64,000 nt of DNA from Sandaracinus amylolyticus (GCF_021631985.1 NZ_CP070225.1:9424001-9488000); one strand, 5' to 3'; positions 47,101-54,993 are shown, counted from the stretch's first letter. Notes: a model not told the origin generated them from the letters alone. A program made the numbers and translations.

Positions 47101-47522
47101 GCTTCGAGCCGGGCGGTCTCGTCGAGGGCCACCCGAACATCAAGTTCAGCACGTCGATCATCGACTACGTCTTCCGCGTGCTCGGAGTCGAGTACCTCCA
47201 GCGCTACGACTTCGCGCAGGTGCCGCCCGCGGAGACGCAGATGGAGCTCTCGAACCCGACGGACGCCGACGCGGTGCAGAAGCTCCCGGCGGGGCAGATC
47301 GACAGCATGGCGCCCCCGGCGATCACCAAGGCGCCGCAGATCGAGCTCGCGTTCGCGGGCGCCGATCACGCGGCGAAGTCGGGCAGCGGCAGCGTGCTCG
47401 ACCAGCAGCTCGGCGAGATGATGGGCGACGCGCCGATGTGCGATCAGTGCGGCCACATCACGGTCCGCAACGGCGCTTGTTACAAGTGCTTGAACTGCGG
47501 CGCATCGCTCGGCTGCAGCTGA
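44166..47522 (+). CDS. nrdJ: adenosylcobalamin-dependent ribonucleotide reductase (class II)
   Basis: This 1118-residue enzyme makes deoxynucleotides from ribonucleotides with a thiyl radical generated from adenosylcobalamin, without need for oxygen. Visible residues are the first redox Cys in ERPQCSACFIQS, the catalytic Cys/Glu in SNPCSEYMFLDDTACNLSS (also holding the second redox Cys) and the phosphate-binding APTGTIGLLMDCDTTG. A C-terminal Cys cluster (CDQCG...CYKCLNCGASLGC) reloads the active site. A charged Lys/Ala linker (about 845-905) joins an extra domain typical of long NrdJ. GTG 44166 has a GGGAGGAAA ribosome site. No intein or split is seen. Confidence 0.96.
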   Translation: MSVDTRTVSNTVDSKPQGSASARHHALPIEEQGLRIARRWTRSGVDPLDEIIYELRDSVITNPDGSVVFEMRGAEIPEDWSQLATDIAVSKYFRKAGVKGDAKKGETSAKMLVHRIARTVREAGEAQGGYFATKEDADAFEAELSYLLVTQRAAFNSPVWFNLGLYQRYGIEGQGGNWAWDEKKDDVLETANAYERPQCSACFIQSVGDDLMGIYELVKNEARLFKYGSGTGTNFSNLRGRQEKLSGGGTSSGLMSFLEVLDRAAGATKSGGTTRRAAKMVCLDMDHPEIVDFIEWKTREEKKARALIASGYPADFNGEAYHTVSGQNSNNSIRVNDEFMRAVEQDGEWQTTMRTTGEVVDTYKARELWRKISDSAWQCADPGVQYDSTINAWHTCPNTDRINASNPCSEYMFLDDTACNLSSINLVKFLDENGKFDVEGYRHAIRIMFTSQEILVDHSSYPTKRIGKNSHDYRPLGLGYANLGTLLMRLGIPYDSDAGRAWCGALTAILTGHAYKTSAEMAASKGPFPGFMRNRQPMLRVMGKHRDMAYMIDKAEFPAIVGSGDTGVPHDLLGAAREDWDHAVELGTQYGYRNAQATVLAPTGTIGLLMDCDTTGIEPDFALVKFKKLAGGGYFKIVNQSVPDALRNLSYSPAQIADIIAYVSGTNTFTGAPYLTRSMLIEKGLTESELSKAEKALPGVFDASQALSPWVIGTSAFERLGIRPEQYNKPGFTLLEHFGLTRKQIEELNDVVIGRMTVEGAPHLRKEHYAVFDCANRCGKHGKRFIEPMAHVRMMAAAQPFLSGAISKTVNLPNEATIEEVERIYHEGWKLGLKAVALYRDGCKASQPLSTSSAEKEDKAEAKSEKIAAAPAPALVPQVVTEPAKPRTVENAKAPPISVRHRMSKRRRGFTQEAKVGGHKVFLRTGEYENGALGEIFIDMHKEGAAFRSLMNCFAISVSMGLQHGVPLSAYVDQFTFTRFEPGGLVEGHPNIKFSTSIIDYVFRVLGVEYLQRYDFAQVPPAETQMELSNPTDADAVQKLPAGQIDSMAPPAITKAPQIELAFAGADHAAKSGSGSVLDQQLGEMMGDAPMCDQCGHITVRNGACYKCLNCGASLGCS

Positions 47523-47543
47523 TCACTCCGAGAGATCGATGAG

Positions 47544-47577
47544 AGAGCCCGCGCGCCGAACGGCGTGCGGGCTCTTT
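47544..47577 (+). terminator. intrinsic terminator after nrdJ
   Basis: A 14-pair stem (47544-47557 with 47562-47575, one G-T) with loop GAAC is followed by TTTC. It lies 22 bases after the nrdJ stop and is the clearest intrinsic terminator in the window. Confidence 0.85.
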
Positions 47578-47650
47578 CGTCTCCTTCTCCCGATGTGCCT
47601 GACGGTTGCCCGTGCACCGAGAGAGGCTGCATCGGCGACGACTGACGCGC

Positions 47651-48277
47651 TCAGAACGAGACGCCGATCAACACCGTGCCGTCGGGCTCGTCGGTGCCGA
47701 GCCCGAAGAGATAGAGCGCGACGTCGATCGACTCCGACGACAGGCCCGCGAACGGGCCCGCGTCGACGTCTCTCGGGCTCTGATGAAAGCGCGTCCGCTG
47801 GATCGTACCGCCGACCCGGAGCCACTCGAGCGGTGACCACCCGAGCTCGGTCCAGGTGAAGAAGAACGCCTCGCCGCGTTGTGACCAGTCGACGAAGAGC
47901 TCGCCCTCGCTCGACACATCGAGCACGCCCATCACCAGCTCGGCGCGATAGGCCACGACTCCGCCCGAGGTCGCGCCCGCCGAGAGCCCGAGCGCGAGGT
48001 GCACGTCGTAGGTGAGGGTGGATCCTCCCGCGAAGTGCAGGCCACCGAGCACGGTCGCGATGTCCTCGCCCTCGTAGCCGTAGCGCGCCTCGACGTGCAG
48101 GAGATCGCGATCGACCCACAGCACGCGCGTCCACGTCACGTCGTCATCGGCGGATGGAGCGACGCTGACGTAGCTCTCGTGTCGGAACGACGGCCGTAGC
48201 TCGTCGCCGCGACAAGGCGCCGCCATCAGCGCGACGAGCGCCGCAATCGTCCCACCACCGATCTCGACCGAGCGCAT
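47651..48277 (-). CDS. probable outer-membrane beta-barrel protein
   Basis: The 208-residue protein has a short signal (GGGTIAALVALMAAPCRGDE) and alternating strands throughout (ESYVSVAPSADDDVTWTRVLWVDRD, LLHVEARYGYEGEDIATVLGGL, FFFTWTELGWSPLEWLRVGGTIQRT). It ends in VLIGVSF, with the terminal Phe typical of BAM-inserted barrels. Roughly eight strands could form. I recognise no family. It converges on nrdJ; the nrdJ terminator lies between them. Confidence 0.7.
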   Translation of the reverse strand: MRSVEIGGGTIAALVALMAAPCRGDELRPSFRHESYVSVAPSADDDVTWTRVLWVDRDLLHVEARYGYEGEDIATVLGGLHFAGGSTLTYDVHLALGLSAGATSGGVVAYRAELVMGVLDVSSEGELFVDWSQRGEAFFFTWTELGWSPLEWLRVGGTIQRTRFHQSPRDVDAGPFAGLSSESIDVALYLFGLGTDEPDGTVLIGVSF

Positions 48278-48342
48278 GAGTCCGGAGTCGCGCGCTCGAT
48301 CATCTAATCCCGCGCTCGGACTTCAGAGCGTCGATCGTCCGG

Positions 48343-48801
48343 TCATTCAGGCACGACCGCCACCGACCGTCGGGGCCGGGCCGCCTCCGACGTGGGTGCG
48401 AGCTTCGCGTGCGAGAGCGCCATCAGCGGCCCGACGATCGCCCATTGCACGATGGTGAAGGCGGTCTCGATGAGCAGGTAGTCCGGAACGGACGTCATCA
48501 CGTTCTTCGCGGCGACGGCGAGCGTCGTGAAGCTCCACGAGAGCACGGCGCCGAACGCGGCGAAGGCGAGCCCGCGCCGACCTACACCCGCGGGACGACT
48601 CGCGAACGAGCTGTCGAAGACCCAGGCGAAGAGCAGGGCCTGAATCGTCATCGACAAGAACCCGAACGGGACGATCACGTCCTGTCGATAGATCGCGAGA
48701 CGGTCGTAGTAGCTGTCGAACGCGACGAGGTGCCACACGAAACCCAACACGAACGTGGGCACGAGATAGCAGAGCGCCCCGACTCCGATCCTTCGCATCA
48801 T
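48343..48801 (-). CDS. four-helix membrane protein
   Basis: The 152-residue integral membrane protein has four helices (GVGALCYLVPTFVLGFVWHLVAF, FLSMTIQALLFAWVFDSSF, GLAFAAFGAVLSWSFTTLAVAAK, LIETAFTIVQWAIVGPLMALSH). The pattern WHLVAFDSYYDRLAIYRQDVIVPFGFLSM is found in unknown proteins near SRPBCC genes. Two ATG codons stand together; the first (48801) overlaps the TfoX stop by four bases. It is the last of four genes in the ArsR operon. Confidence 0.75.
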   Translation of the reverse strand: MMRRIGVGALCYLVPTFVLGFVWHLVAFDSYYDRLAIYRQDVIVPFGFLSMTIQALLFAWVFDSSFASRPAGVGRRGLAFAAFGAVLSWSFTTLAVAAKNVMTSVPDYLLIETAFTIVQWAIVGPLMALSHAKLAPTSEAARPRRSVAVVPE

Positions 48802-49160
48802 CGCCCGGCCCTCTTGCGCTCGGATCTGGCCCCGCTCTCCTTGGCCGGTAGCGTCTCGACGAATGCCCGCGCGAGCCGCAACCACGACTCGACGCTTCGC
48901 GCATCCAGCGTTCCCGCGACCCTGACGAAGCCCCGCATGGTGCGGCCGTTCATCACCATCGGCTCGGCGCCAGGCTTGGCGAGCGCCTCGGCTTCGCCGG
49001 GCTCGCCGACGCGCACGAGGAGGCCACGGTCGGAGCTGGCCGCGATCATGTGGCCCTTCAGCATGAAGCCGAGGCCGCCGAACATCTTGACCTCGCGCAC
49101 CTGACTCGCGTCCGCGAGGGCGGCTCGCACGTGTCCGGCCAACTCCTCGTCGATCGCCAT
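48798..49160 (-). CDS. TfoX N-terminal domain protein
   Basis: This 120-residue protein consists of the TfoX/Sxy N-terminal fold alone (MFGGLGFMLKGHMIAASSDRGLLVRVG, then MVMNGRTMRGFVRV). In Gammaproteobacteria TfoX controls competence together with a second domain; single-domain versions such as this occur in many soil bacteria beside SRPBCC/ArsR genes and their role is not known. It begins one base after the SRPBCC gene ends and overlaps the next gene by four bases. Confidence 0.9.
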   Translation of the reverse strand: MAIDEELAGHVRAALADASQVREVKMFGGLGFMLKGHMIAASSDRGLLVRVGEPGEAEALAKPGAEPMVMNGRTMRGFVRVAGTLDARSVESWLRLARAFVETLPAKESGARSERKRAGR

Positions 49161-49161
49161 C

Positions 49162-49614
49162 TCAGGCCTCCTCTCGCAGTCGCGCGTCGAGCAGGTCGAG
49201 GGCGCCGCGCCAGCCCTGCTCGTGCCGCAGGTCGGCGTCCGCGCGCCCGAGCTTGGTGTGGCGGATGGTGAGCTCGGTCCCGGCGTCGCTCGGAACCAAC
49301 GTGACGATCACCTCGGACTCGATGCCGGCGTGCTCGTCAGGCGGTTCGATCACCCAGGAGAACACGATGCGCGACGGGCGCTCGATGACGCGGTACGTGC
49401 CGCCGACGATCATCCGCTCGCCGGTCGGCACGTCGTAGGCGAACCGGTACGAACCGCCTGGGCGGAAGTCGAACGCGAGCACGGTGAGCGCGATGTCCGG
49501 CGAGGGACGCAGCCACCGTGTGACCAGCGTCGCGTCGGCGAACGCCGCGAACACCCTGTCGGGAGGGGCGCCCAAGGAGCGGCGAACGAACACGCCAGGG
49601 CTCGGAGCGCTCAT
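49162..49614 (-). CDS. SRPBCC (AHSA1-like) domain protein
   Basis: The 150-residue START-fold protein begins FVRRSLGAPPDRVFAAFADATLVTRWLRP and has FDFRPGGSYRFAYDVPTGERMIVGGTYRVIE, IVFSWV and RHTKLG, the standard Activator-of-Hsp90-like pattern. It forms a hydrophobic pocket for a small ligand. Pairs of ArsR and SRPBCC genes are very common; here the ATG overlaps the ArsR stop by four bases, so both proteins are coupled. The ligand is unknown. Confidence 0.93.
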   Translation of the reverse strand: MSAPSPGVFVRRSLGAPPDRVFAAFADATLVTRWLRPSPDIALTVLAFDFRPGGSYRFAYDVPTGERMIVGGTYRVIERPSRIVFSWVIEPPDEHAGIESEVIVTLVPSDAGTELTIRHTKLGRADADLRHEQGWRGALDLLDARLREEA

Positions 49615-49940
49615 CGCTCGGACTCCTTCAGGAGCTGCTCGAGCTGATCGATCGCGCCGGTCCAGAACGCCTGATGGCGCTCGAGCCACTCACTGGCTTG
49701 CGCGAGCGGCTCGCGACGCAGGCGAAAGCGGTGAACGCGCCCCTCGACGCGACGCTCCACGAGCCGTGCGTCCTCGAGCACCCTGAGGTGACGCGAGATC
49801 GTGGGCTGCGCGGAGCGAAAGCGCGCGCCGAGCTCACCGGCGCTGCGCGCCTCGCCGCCCGAGAGCGCGTGGATCATCGAGCGCCGCGTCGGGTCGGCGA
49901 GCGCGCGAAACGTCCGGTCGAGGGCAGCCTCACGATGCAT
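49611..49940 (-). CDS. ArsR-family transcriptional repressor
   Basis: This 109-residue winged-helix protein (FRALADPTRRSMIHALSGGE, AGELGARFRSAQPTISRHLRVLEDARLVERRVEGRVHRFRL) matches ArsR regulators of the YdfF/SRPBCC-linked type, which lack the Cys metal site (no CxC in helix 3). It probably represses its own operon. The ATG at 49940 lies inside a palindrome that overlaps the promoter (see next entries), so starts further upstream are excluded. Confidence 0.92.
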   Translation of the reverse strand: MHREAALDRTFRALADPTRRSMIHALSGGEARSAGELGARFRSAQPTISRHLRVLEDARLVERRVEGRVHRFRLRREPLAQASEWLERHQAFWTGAIDQLEQLLKESER

Positions 49941-49954
49941 AGCTGTGTAGCTAT
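49939..49954 (-). promoter_or_regulatory. palindromic operator of the ArsR operon
   Basis: ATAGCT-GTGT-AGCTAT is a perfect 6-base inverted repeat with a 4-base centre, AT-rich in a GC-rich region, of the size ArsR dimers bind. It overlaps both the presumed -10 box and the ATG, so a bound repressor would block initiation. Confidence 0.65.
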
Positions 49955-49976
49955 ATGTTCGAGGTGGCGGTGTCAA
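49948..49976 (-). promoter_or_regulatory. promoter of the ArsR-SRPBCC-TfoX operon
   Basis: On the minus strand TTGACA (49971-49976) is followed by TAGCTA after 17 bases (49948-49953), or TATAGC after 15. Initiation about seven bases further would fall at or beside the ATG at 49940, so the message is likely leaderless; no ribosome site is visible. Confidence 0.6.
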
Positions 49977-50006
49977 CGGCCCGTCGCACGGCGAGTCGGC
50001 GGGCCC

Positions 50007-50033
50007 TGTCACATCCGTGCGATGTCCGGTGTC
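50007..50033 (+). promoter_or_regulatory. ECF41-type promoter
   Basis: TGTCACA (50007-50013), 16 bases, then TGTC (50030-50033). The published ECF41 target is TGTCACA-16-CGTC; only the first base of the second box differs. It lies 31 bases before the gene that is cotranscribed with an ECF41 sigma factor, so it should be the autoregulated promoter. Confidence 0.7.
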
Positions 50034-50064
50034 TCCTTCTCGAACGCATCGCGAAGGAGGCGAC

Positions 50065-50658
50065 ATGGCAGGAACGACACGGATCCCGGCGACCGAAGTC
50101 ACCGGCATCTACGGCGCGATGATCAAGCGGCTCAGCAAGAGGATGCTCGGAGAGGTGCCGGAGTCCCTCGGCGTCTTCTGGCACAACCGTCCGGTGCTCA
50201 AGGCGTTCTTCGGGATGTCCGGTCAGGCGCAGAAGTGGGATGCCTGCGATCGCAACCTGAAGTCGTTCGCGCACATGGCGGTCGCAGCGACGGTCGGCTG
50301 CAGCTTCTGCCTCGACCTCGGCTACTTCACCGCCCACAACGAGGGCCTCGACGTGACCAAGGCGCGCCAGGTTCCGCGTTGGCGTGAGTCCGACGTCTTC
50401 ACGCCGCTGGAGCGCGACGTCATGGAGTACGCCGAAGCGATGAGCGACACCCCGCCGAGGGTCACCGACGCGATGTCCGCCCGGCTCCTCGAGCAGCTCG
50501 GCGCGCCCGCGCTCCTGGAGCTCACGGCGTTCATCGGGTTGGCGAACCTCGCGGCCCGCACCAACGTCGCGCTCGGCATCAAGGCGCAAGGCTTCTCGGC
50601 GACGTGCGGCCTGCAGCCGCTCGCGGCGCGCACCGCGGAAATGGCCTCGGCGACATGA
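50065..50658 (+). CDS. carboxymuconolactone decarboxylase/AhpD-like protein
   Basis: The 197-residue protein has the AhpD fold with the redox pair CSFC (GCSFCLDLGYFTAHNEGLD), the proton-relay His that follows, and the family opening RIPATEVTGIYGAMIKRLSKR. Proteins of this kind reduce peroxides or act as small oxidoreductases. It is the COE (carboxymuconolactone decarboxylase, oxidoreductase or epimerase) gene normally linked to ECF41 sigma factors. An AAGGAGG ribosome site precedes ATG 50065; its stop overlaps the sigma gene (ATGA). Confidence 0.92.
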   Translation: MAGTTRIPATEVTGIYGAMIKRLSKRMLGEVPESLGVFWHNRPVLKAFFGMSGQAQKWDACDRNLKSFAHMAVAATVGCSFCLDLGYFTAHNEGLDVTKARQVPRWRESDVFTPLERDVMEYAEAMSDTPPRVTDAMSARLLEQLGAPALLELTAFIGLANLAARTNVALGIKAQGFSATCGLQPLAARTAEMASAT

Positions 50659-51569
50659 GCGACGACCCGTTCGTCGCCCACCGTGGCCTGCTGTTCACCG
50701 TCGCCTACGAGATGCTCGGCTCCGCTGCCGACGCGGAGGACGTCGTGCAGGAAACCTGGCTGCGGTGGGCCAGCACCGATCGGGCCGAGGTGCGAGATCC
50801 GCGCTCCTACTTGGTGCGGATCGTCACCATGCAGGCGCTCAACCGGCTGCGCTCCCGGAAGCGGCGGCGCGAGGACTACGTGGGGGAGTGGCTGCCGGAG
50901 CCGCTCCTCGTCGGCCCCGAGGTTGCGGAAGACGTCGAGCTCGCAGAGAGCATCTCGATGGCGATGCTCACCGTGCTCGAGACCCTCGGCCCTACGGAAC
51001 GCGCGGTGTTCGTGCTTCGCGAGGTGTTCGACACGCCGTACGACGAGATCGCCGCGGTCGTCGGGAAGACCCCCGCCGCGGTGCGCCAGATCGCGCACCG
51101 CGCGCGCGAGCACGTCGCCGCGCGCCGGCCACGGATGCAGGTGACCCGAGCCGAACAGGAAGAGGTGATCGGCCGGTTCCTGAGGGCCCTCGCCGACGGC
51201 GACGTGCAAGGGCTCGTCGAAGTGCTCGCGCCCGACGTGGCGGTGGTCCCCGACGGAGGCGGCGTCGTCCGCGCGCTCCGGGTGCCGCTCGTCGGGATCG
51301 AGCCGGTCGTGCGGGCCCTCTCCGGCTTCGCGAAGCGCGCCGGTGCAGGCACCGCCGTCTCGCCGATGTGGATCAACGGCGGTCCCGCGGCACGAATCGA
51401 CATCGATGGCGTGCTCGACACCGCGATCAGCTTCGTCGTCGAGGACGGCCGAATCACCCGCATCTACGCCGTCCGCAACCCTCACAAGCTCACGCAGCTC
51501 CGGGAAGAGAAGCAGGTGACCCTGCAACGTCGCGGGTGCTCGGATCAGAGCAGCTCGACGGCGGTGTAA
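50655..51569 (+). CDS. ECF41-group sigma factor with SnoaL-like C-terminus
   Basis: This 304-residue sigma factor has region 2 (about 10-75; DAEDVVQETWLRW), region 4 (about 105-160; DEIAAVVGKTPAAVRQIAHRAREHV) and a C-terminal SnoaL/NTF2-like domain (165-285). The ECF41 marks WLPEPL (79-84), DGRI (264-267) and NPHKL (275-279) are all there. In this group no anti-sigma factor exists; the C-terminal domain itself restrains or aids the sigma and presumably senses the signal. It is coupled to the AhpD-like gene and its promoter is visible 650 bases upstream. Confidence 0.95.
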   Translation: MSDDPFVAHRGLLFTVAYEMLGSAADAEDVVQETWLRWASTDRAEVRDPRSYLVRIVTMQALNRLRSRKRRREDYVGEWLPEPLLVGPEVAEDVELAESISMAMLTVLETLGPTERAVFVLREVFDTPYDEIAAVVGKTPAAVRQIAHRAREHVAARRPRMQVTRAEQEEVIGRFLRALADGDVQGLVEVLAPDVAVVPDGGGVVRALRVPLVGIEPVVRALSGFAKRAGAGTAVSPMWINGGPAARIDIDGVLDTAISFVVEDGRITRIYAVRNPHKLTQLREEKQVTLQRRGCSDQSSSTAV

Positions 51570-52119
51570 TTCACCTCGATGACGCCGTCGCGCGTCACGA
51601 GCTCACCACCGAGCACCGCTTCGACGTTCGTTCTTCCGGCGACCGGATAGGTCGCGGGGGCGAGCTCGAACAGGCATCCATCGCCGTCGCGCTGGAGTGT
51701 GTACGAGAGACATTCCCATCCTCCGCGCTCGTCACGACGACAGATGGGTGCCAGTGCGGGATCGGGCTCTCCGAGCTGAGAGAGCCAATGGGGCTCGACC
51801 GAGAACCCACGATCGCACTCGAGGCGCGCTTCGACGACGAAGTCCTCGAGCACCCGGCCGCGCGTCGCGACGGTTCCTTCGATGACCTCGAGGTTGTCGG
51901 CATGCGATATCCCGCGGCGTCCCAGTCGACCCGTCCGTCCGCGCTCACCGACGCCTCGGCGAACCAGCCCGACGTGAACGTGTACCGGTGCGTGATCGTC
52001 GCGTTGCACGCGTCGTCGACGTCGGCTGGGCGACGCGCGGGGCCACCGTCCGAGCACCCGAGCGAGAGCGAGAGAAGGGCGGAGATCACGAGAGGAGCAT
52101 TCGAGTCACGAATCGACAT
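51545..52119 (-). pseudogene. lipoprotein gene with a one-base frameshift
   Basis: Two overlapping minus-strand frames make one sensible protein. The first (from ATG 52119) gives a lipoprotein signal (VISALLSLSLGCSD) and FTSGWFAEASVSADGRVDWDAAGYRMP. The second, one base out of phase, continues DNLEVIEGTV...FVVEARLECDRG...YTLQRDGDGCLFELAP...VEVNYTAVELL to the stop. The switch must fall near 51900-51912. The codon pattern is good on both sides, so the event is recent or a base-call error. Its end overlaps the sigma gene by 25 bases. No slippery site is evident. Confidence 0.75.
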
Positions 52120-52251
52120 GAGCGGCGCGCTGCGCAGTGCTCGTGCCAGCGTCGATGTTCGCGACTTCGACGGATTTCCCAGAGACGCGCGCGACACCAT
52201 CGTGAGCCCTCGGAGCGCGGTCTCGCAGCGCATGGAGAAGCTCGATCGCGG

Positions 52252-53184
52252 TCACGTGGGCGCGGCGCGACACGCCTCGAAGCCGCGCGCGAGCACGTCG
52301 CGATCGAGCCCGTAGCCGACGATCACCAAGCGGCTGCGTCGCGTCTCGTCCTCGCGCCACGACGCGCCGAAGCTCACGTCCACTTCGTCCGCGACGCCCT
52401 GCAGGATCATCCGCTCGTCGACGCCGCGGATCGCGAGGACGCCCTTGGTGCGCAAGAGGCGCCCGGCGACGCGCGCGAGCTCCTCTTCCATCCAGTCGAG
52501 GAAGCGATCCTCGTCGAGCTCTGCATCGAGCACCAACGACACCGACTCGATCGCGCTCTCGTGCGGCGCCTCGGGCAGCGCCCGCCAGCCGACGTCGGTC
52601 GCGCGCTGCGCGAGGAGCGCCTCGAAGCTCGAGCCCGCGACCCCTCGCGCCGACGTCGCGATCACCGCCGCACCGTTGCGCGCCGCGAGCCACTCGCGCG
52701 CTTCGTCGATCATGTGCTGTGAGCACACATCGGCGCGCGAGAGCACCACGACGTCGGCATATCCGATCTGCTCGAGCGCGAGATCGTTCTGCGCGAGCGA
52801 GGGCAACCGCGTCGCGTCCACGACCGTGATCACACCATCGAGCTGCAGCGCCTCGGTCCGACCGATCGCGCGGATCACGCCGGCGGGCGACGCCGCGCCC
52901 GACGTCTCCACGAGCACCCGCCGTGGCGCGCGCGATGCGAGCTCCGAGAGCGCGCGCACCAGCTCTCCGTAGGTCGTGCAGCAGATGCACCCGCCGGTGA
53001 TCTCGACCAGCGTCCGCGCGCGCTCCGCGAGCAGCTCGCCGTCGATCCCGATCGCGCCCAGCTCGTTCACGATCACCGCGATCTCGCCGCGCGCGTGCTC
53101 GCCGAGCCACGCGTTCACGAGGGTGGTCTTCCCCGCGCCGAGGAAGCCGGTCACCACGCTCACCGGGATCGTCCCGACCCGCAT
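52252..53184 (-). CDS. CobW/COG0523-type GTPase (metal chaperone)
   Basis: The 310-residue G3E GTPase has Walker A GFLGAGKTT (about 12-20), the metal-binding CICC inside GGCICC, Walker B ETSG, and the guanine site SRAD in place of NKxD. The C-terminal CobW_C domain is present (KGVLAIRGVDERMILQGVADEVDVSFG). Members load metal (zinc, cobalt or nickel) into target enzymes. A cobalamin link would suit the nrdJ gene 5 kb away, but no neighbour proves it. The start is the first ATG, just before VSVVTGFLG. Confidence 0.92.
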   Translation of the reverse strand: MRVGTIPVSVVTGFLGAGKTTLVNAWLGEHARGEIAVIVNELGAIGIDGELLAERARTLVEITGGCICCTTYGELVRALSELASRAPRRVLVETSGAASPAGVIRAIGRTEALQLDGVITVVDATRLPSLAQNDLALEQIGYADVVVLSRADVCSQHMIDEAREWLAARNGAAVIATSARGVAGSSFEALLAQRATDVGWRALPEAPHESAIESVSLVLDAELDEDRFLDWMEEELARVAGRLLRTKGVLAIRGVDERMILQGVADEVDVSFGASWREDETRRSRLVIVGYGLDRDVLARGFEACRAAPT

Positions 53185-53244
53185 CGTGGGCAGTCTGCGA
53201 CGGCGCGCGCTCCGCGTCGCGCGCCTCTGTTAGAGTCCGGCCCG

Positions 53245-54993
53245 ATGGTCCGCACACGCATGTCGATCGTTGCGCTGACGCTCGCGCTCGGTGCCTGCAG
53301 CTTCATCGACGACTTCGGCAAATTCGAGTTCCAGGGCGACGACATGGACGCCCGGGTCGACGGCGACGGTGGCATTCGCGCCGATGGATGCAGCGTCGCG
53401 CGCGACGAGACGTGCAACGGCGAGGACGACGACTGCGACACCCGCGTCGACGAGCAGCCGACCGAGTGCGGCGGGCCGAACGAGCTCACCTCGTGCTCGG
53501 CGGGGACCTGCACGGTCACCGGCTGCGCCGAGGGCTGGGGCGACTGCGACAACAGCGTCGACGGTTGCGAGCACGACATCGCGAGCGATCACGCGTCGTG
53601 CGGCGCGTGCGGCATCCCGTGCGCCGCGACCGCGGCGTGCGTCGCGTCGACCTGCTCCGCGGGAGAGACCGGCTGGTCGCTGCTCGTGCCCAACGTGCAG
53701 TGGAGCGCCATCGCCGCCGGCGAGCGCGCGTTGATCGCGGCGGGCACGTTCCCGGGCACGGTGACGGTCGGCGCCTCGAGCCTGGTCTCGCGTGGCTCCG
53801 ACGACGTGCTGATCACGCGCATCGACGACGCGGCGGGCACGCCGCTCTGGTCGCGCACGTTCGGCGGCAGCTCGCTCGAGCGCGTCGTCGACGCGGAGAT
53901 CGCGGGATCGCTCGGCGACGTCGTGGTCGCGGGCACGACCGCGTCGCCGACGATGATCTACGCCGACGACGCGACGCAGGCGCTCTTCGGCGCGGCGAAC
54001 ACCACCGACGCGTTCGTGATCTCGCTCGCCGACGACGGATCGCTGCGCTGGTGGGCGCAGTACGGCGGCACCGGCTACGACAACGTCGTCGCGGTCGCGC
54101 GCGACGAGGACGGCTCGACGTACGTCGCGGGCAACTACTCGGGCGGCTTCTCGATCCGCAACGATCGCGACTCGTCGGGGATCCCGATCCCCTACGCCAG
54201 CGCGCCGCCCGACGGCGTCTTCGTCGTCAAGCACGAGCTCTCGGGCCGCACCGCCTGGGTGCGGACGTTCCCGCGAGGACCGGAGTTCATCGAGGCGTTC
54301 GCCTTCGGCGGCGACACGATCTTCCTCGGCGGCGAGCTCGACGACGGGATGACGTTCGACGAGATCGTGCTCACGCCGAACGCGTTCCGCCAGGGCTACG
54401 TGGTGGCGCTCTCGGCCGCCGACGGCATGGCGCAGTGGGGCCGCATCTACGGCGTGCCGGAGAACGAAGAGGGCGAGCTGCTGCGCTGGATGACCGCCGA
54501 TCCCGAGGGGAACGTGTACTTCAGCACGCGCACCAACGGCGGCGCGGACTACGGCGGCGGCATGATCCCGCTGGCGCTCTCCGAGGGGTTCACGCTCGTG
54601 AGCCTCACGTCGAGCGCGGAGCATCGCTTCTCGCGCATCTTCTCGGATCAGTACGGCGAGGGTGGGGTGAACCGAATGCGCTTCGCGGGCGGGCACCTGC
54701 TGATCGCGGGATGGTCGGGGGCGGACGCGGACCTCGGCGGCGGCACGTTGCCCAACGTCGGGCGCAACGACGCGCTCGCGCTGCAGATCACGCCCGACGG
54801 TGCGTGGCGTTGGTCGGCGGTGATCGGGAGCACGGAGTTCGACGGTGCGAGCGCGATCACGTCGAGCGTGGACGGAGAGCGCGTCTACGCGGTGATGGGG
54901 CTCGCGGGGACCGTGGTGATCGACGGGACGACGTACGGCACGGGCGGGAGCATCCTCGTGCGCTTCGATCTGCCGGTGGGGAGCGAGCAATGA
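53245..54993 (+). CDS. MopE-type lipoprotein with beta-propeller-like repeats
   Basis: This 582-residue lipoprotein (LTLALGACSFIDD) has a MopE-type calcium/Cys motif (DETCNGEDDDCDTRVDEQP) and a Cys-rich module (CSAGTCTVTGCAEGWGDCDNSVDGCEHDI...CGACGIPC). Then come seven or so propeller-like repeats with the SBBP pattern (GDVVVAGTT, GTGYDNVVAVARDEDGSTYVAGNY, FAFGGDTIFLGGEL, ADPEGNVYFSTRTNG). It is probably anchored on the outer surface. The ATG at 53245 is used; another lies five codons on. Its stop overlaps the next gene by four bases. Confidence 0.85.
   Translation: MVRTRMSIVALTLALGACSFIDDFGKFEFQGDDMDARVDGDGGIRADGCSVARDETCNGEDDDCDTRVDEQPTECGGPNELTSCSAGTCTVTGCAEGWGDCDNSVDGCEHDIASDHASCGACGIPCAATAACVASTCSAGETGWSLLVPNVQWSAIAAGERALIAAGTFPGTVTVGASSLVSRGSDDVLITRIDDAAGTPLWSRTFGGSSLERVVDAEIAGSLGDVVVAGTTASPTMIYADDATQALFGAANTTDAFVISLADDGSLRWWAQYGGTGYDNVVAVARDEDGSTYVAGNYSGGFSIRNDRDSSGIPIPYASAPPDGVFVVKHELSGRTAWVRTFPRGPEFIEAFAFGGDTIFLGGELDDGMTFDEIVLTPNAFRQGYVVALSAADGMAQWGRIYGVPENEEGELLRWMTADPEGNVYFSTRTNGGADYGGGMIPLALSEGFTLVSLTSSAEHRFSRIFSDQYGEGGVNRMRFAGGHLLIAGWSGADADLGGGTLPNVGRNDALALQITPDGAWRWSAVIGSTEFDGASAITSSVDGERVYAVMGLAGTVVIDGTTYGTGGSILVRFDLPVGSEQ

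Noticed and set aside
51895-51915. Programmed -1 frameshift in the lipoprotein.
   Set aside because: No slippery heptamer and no following structure was recognised.
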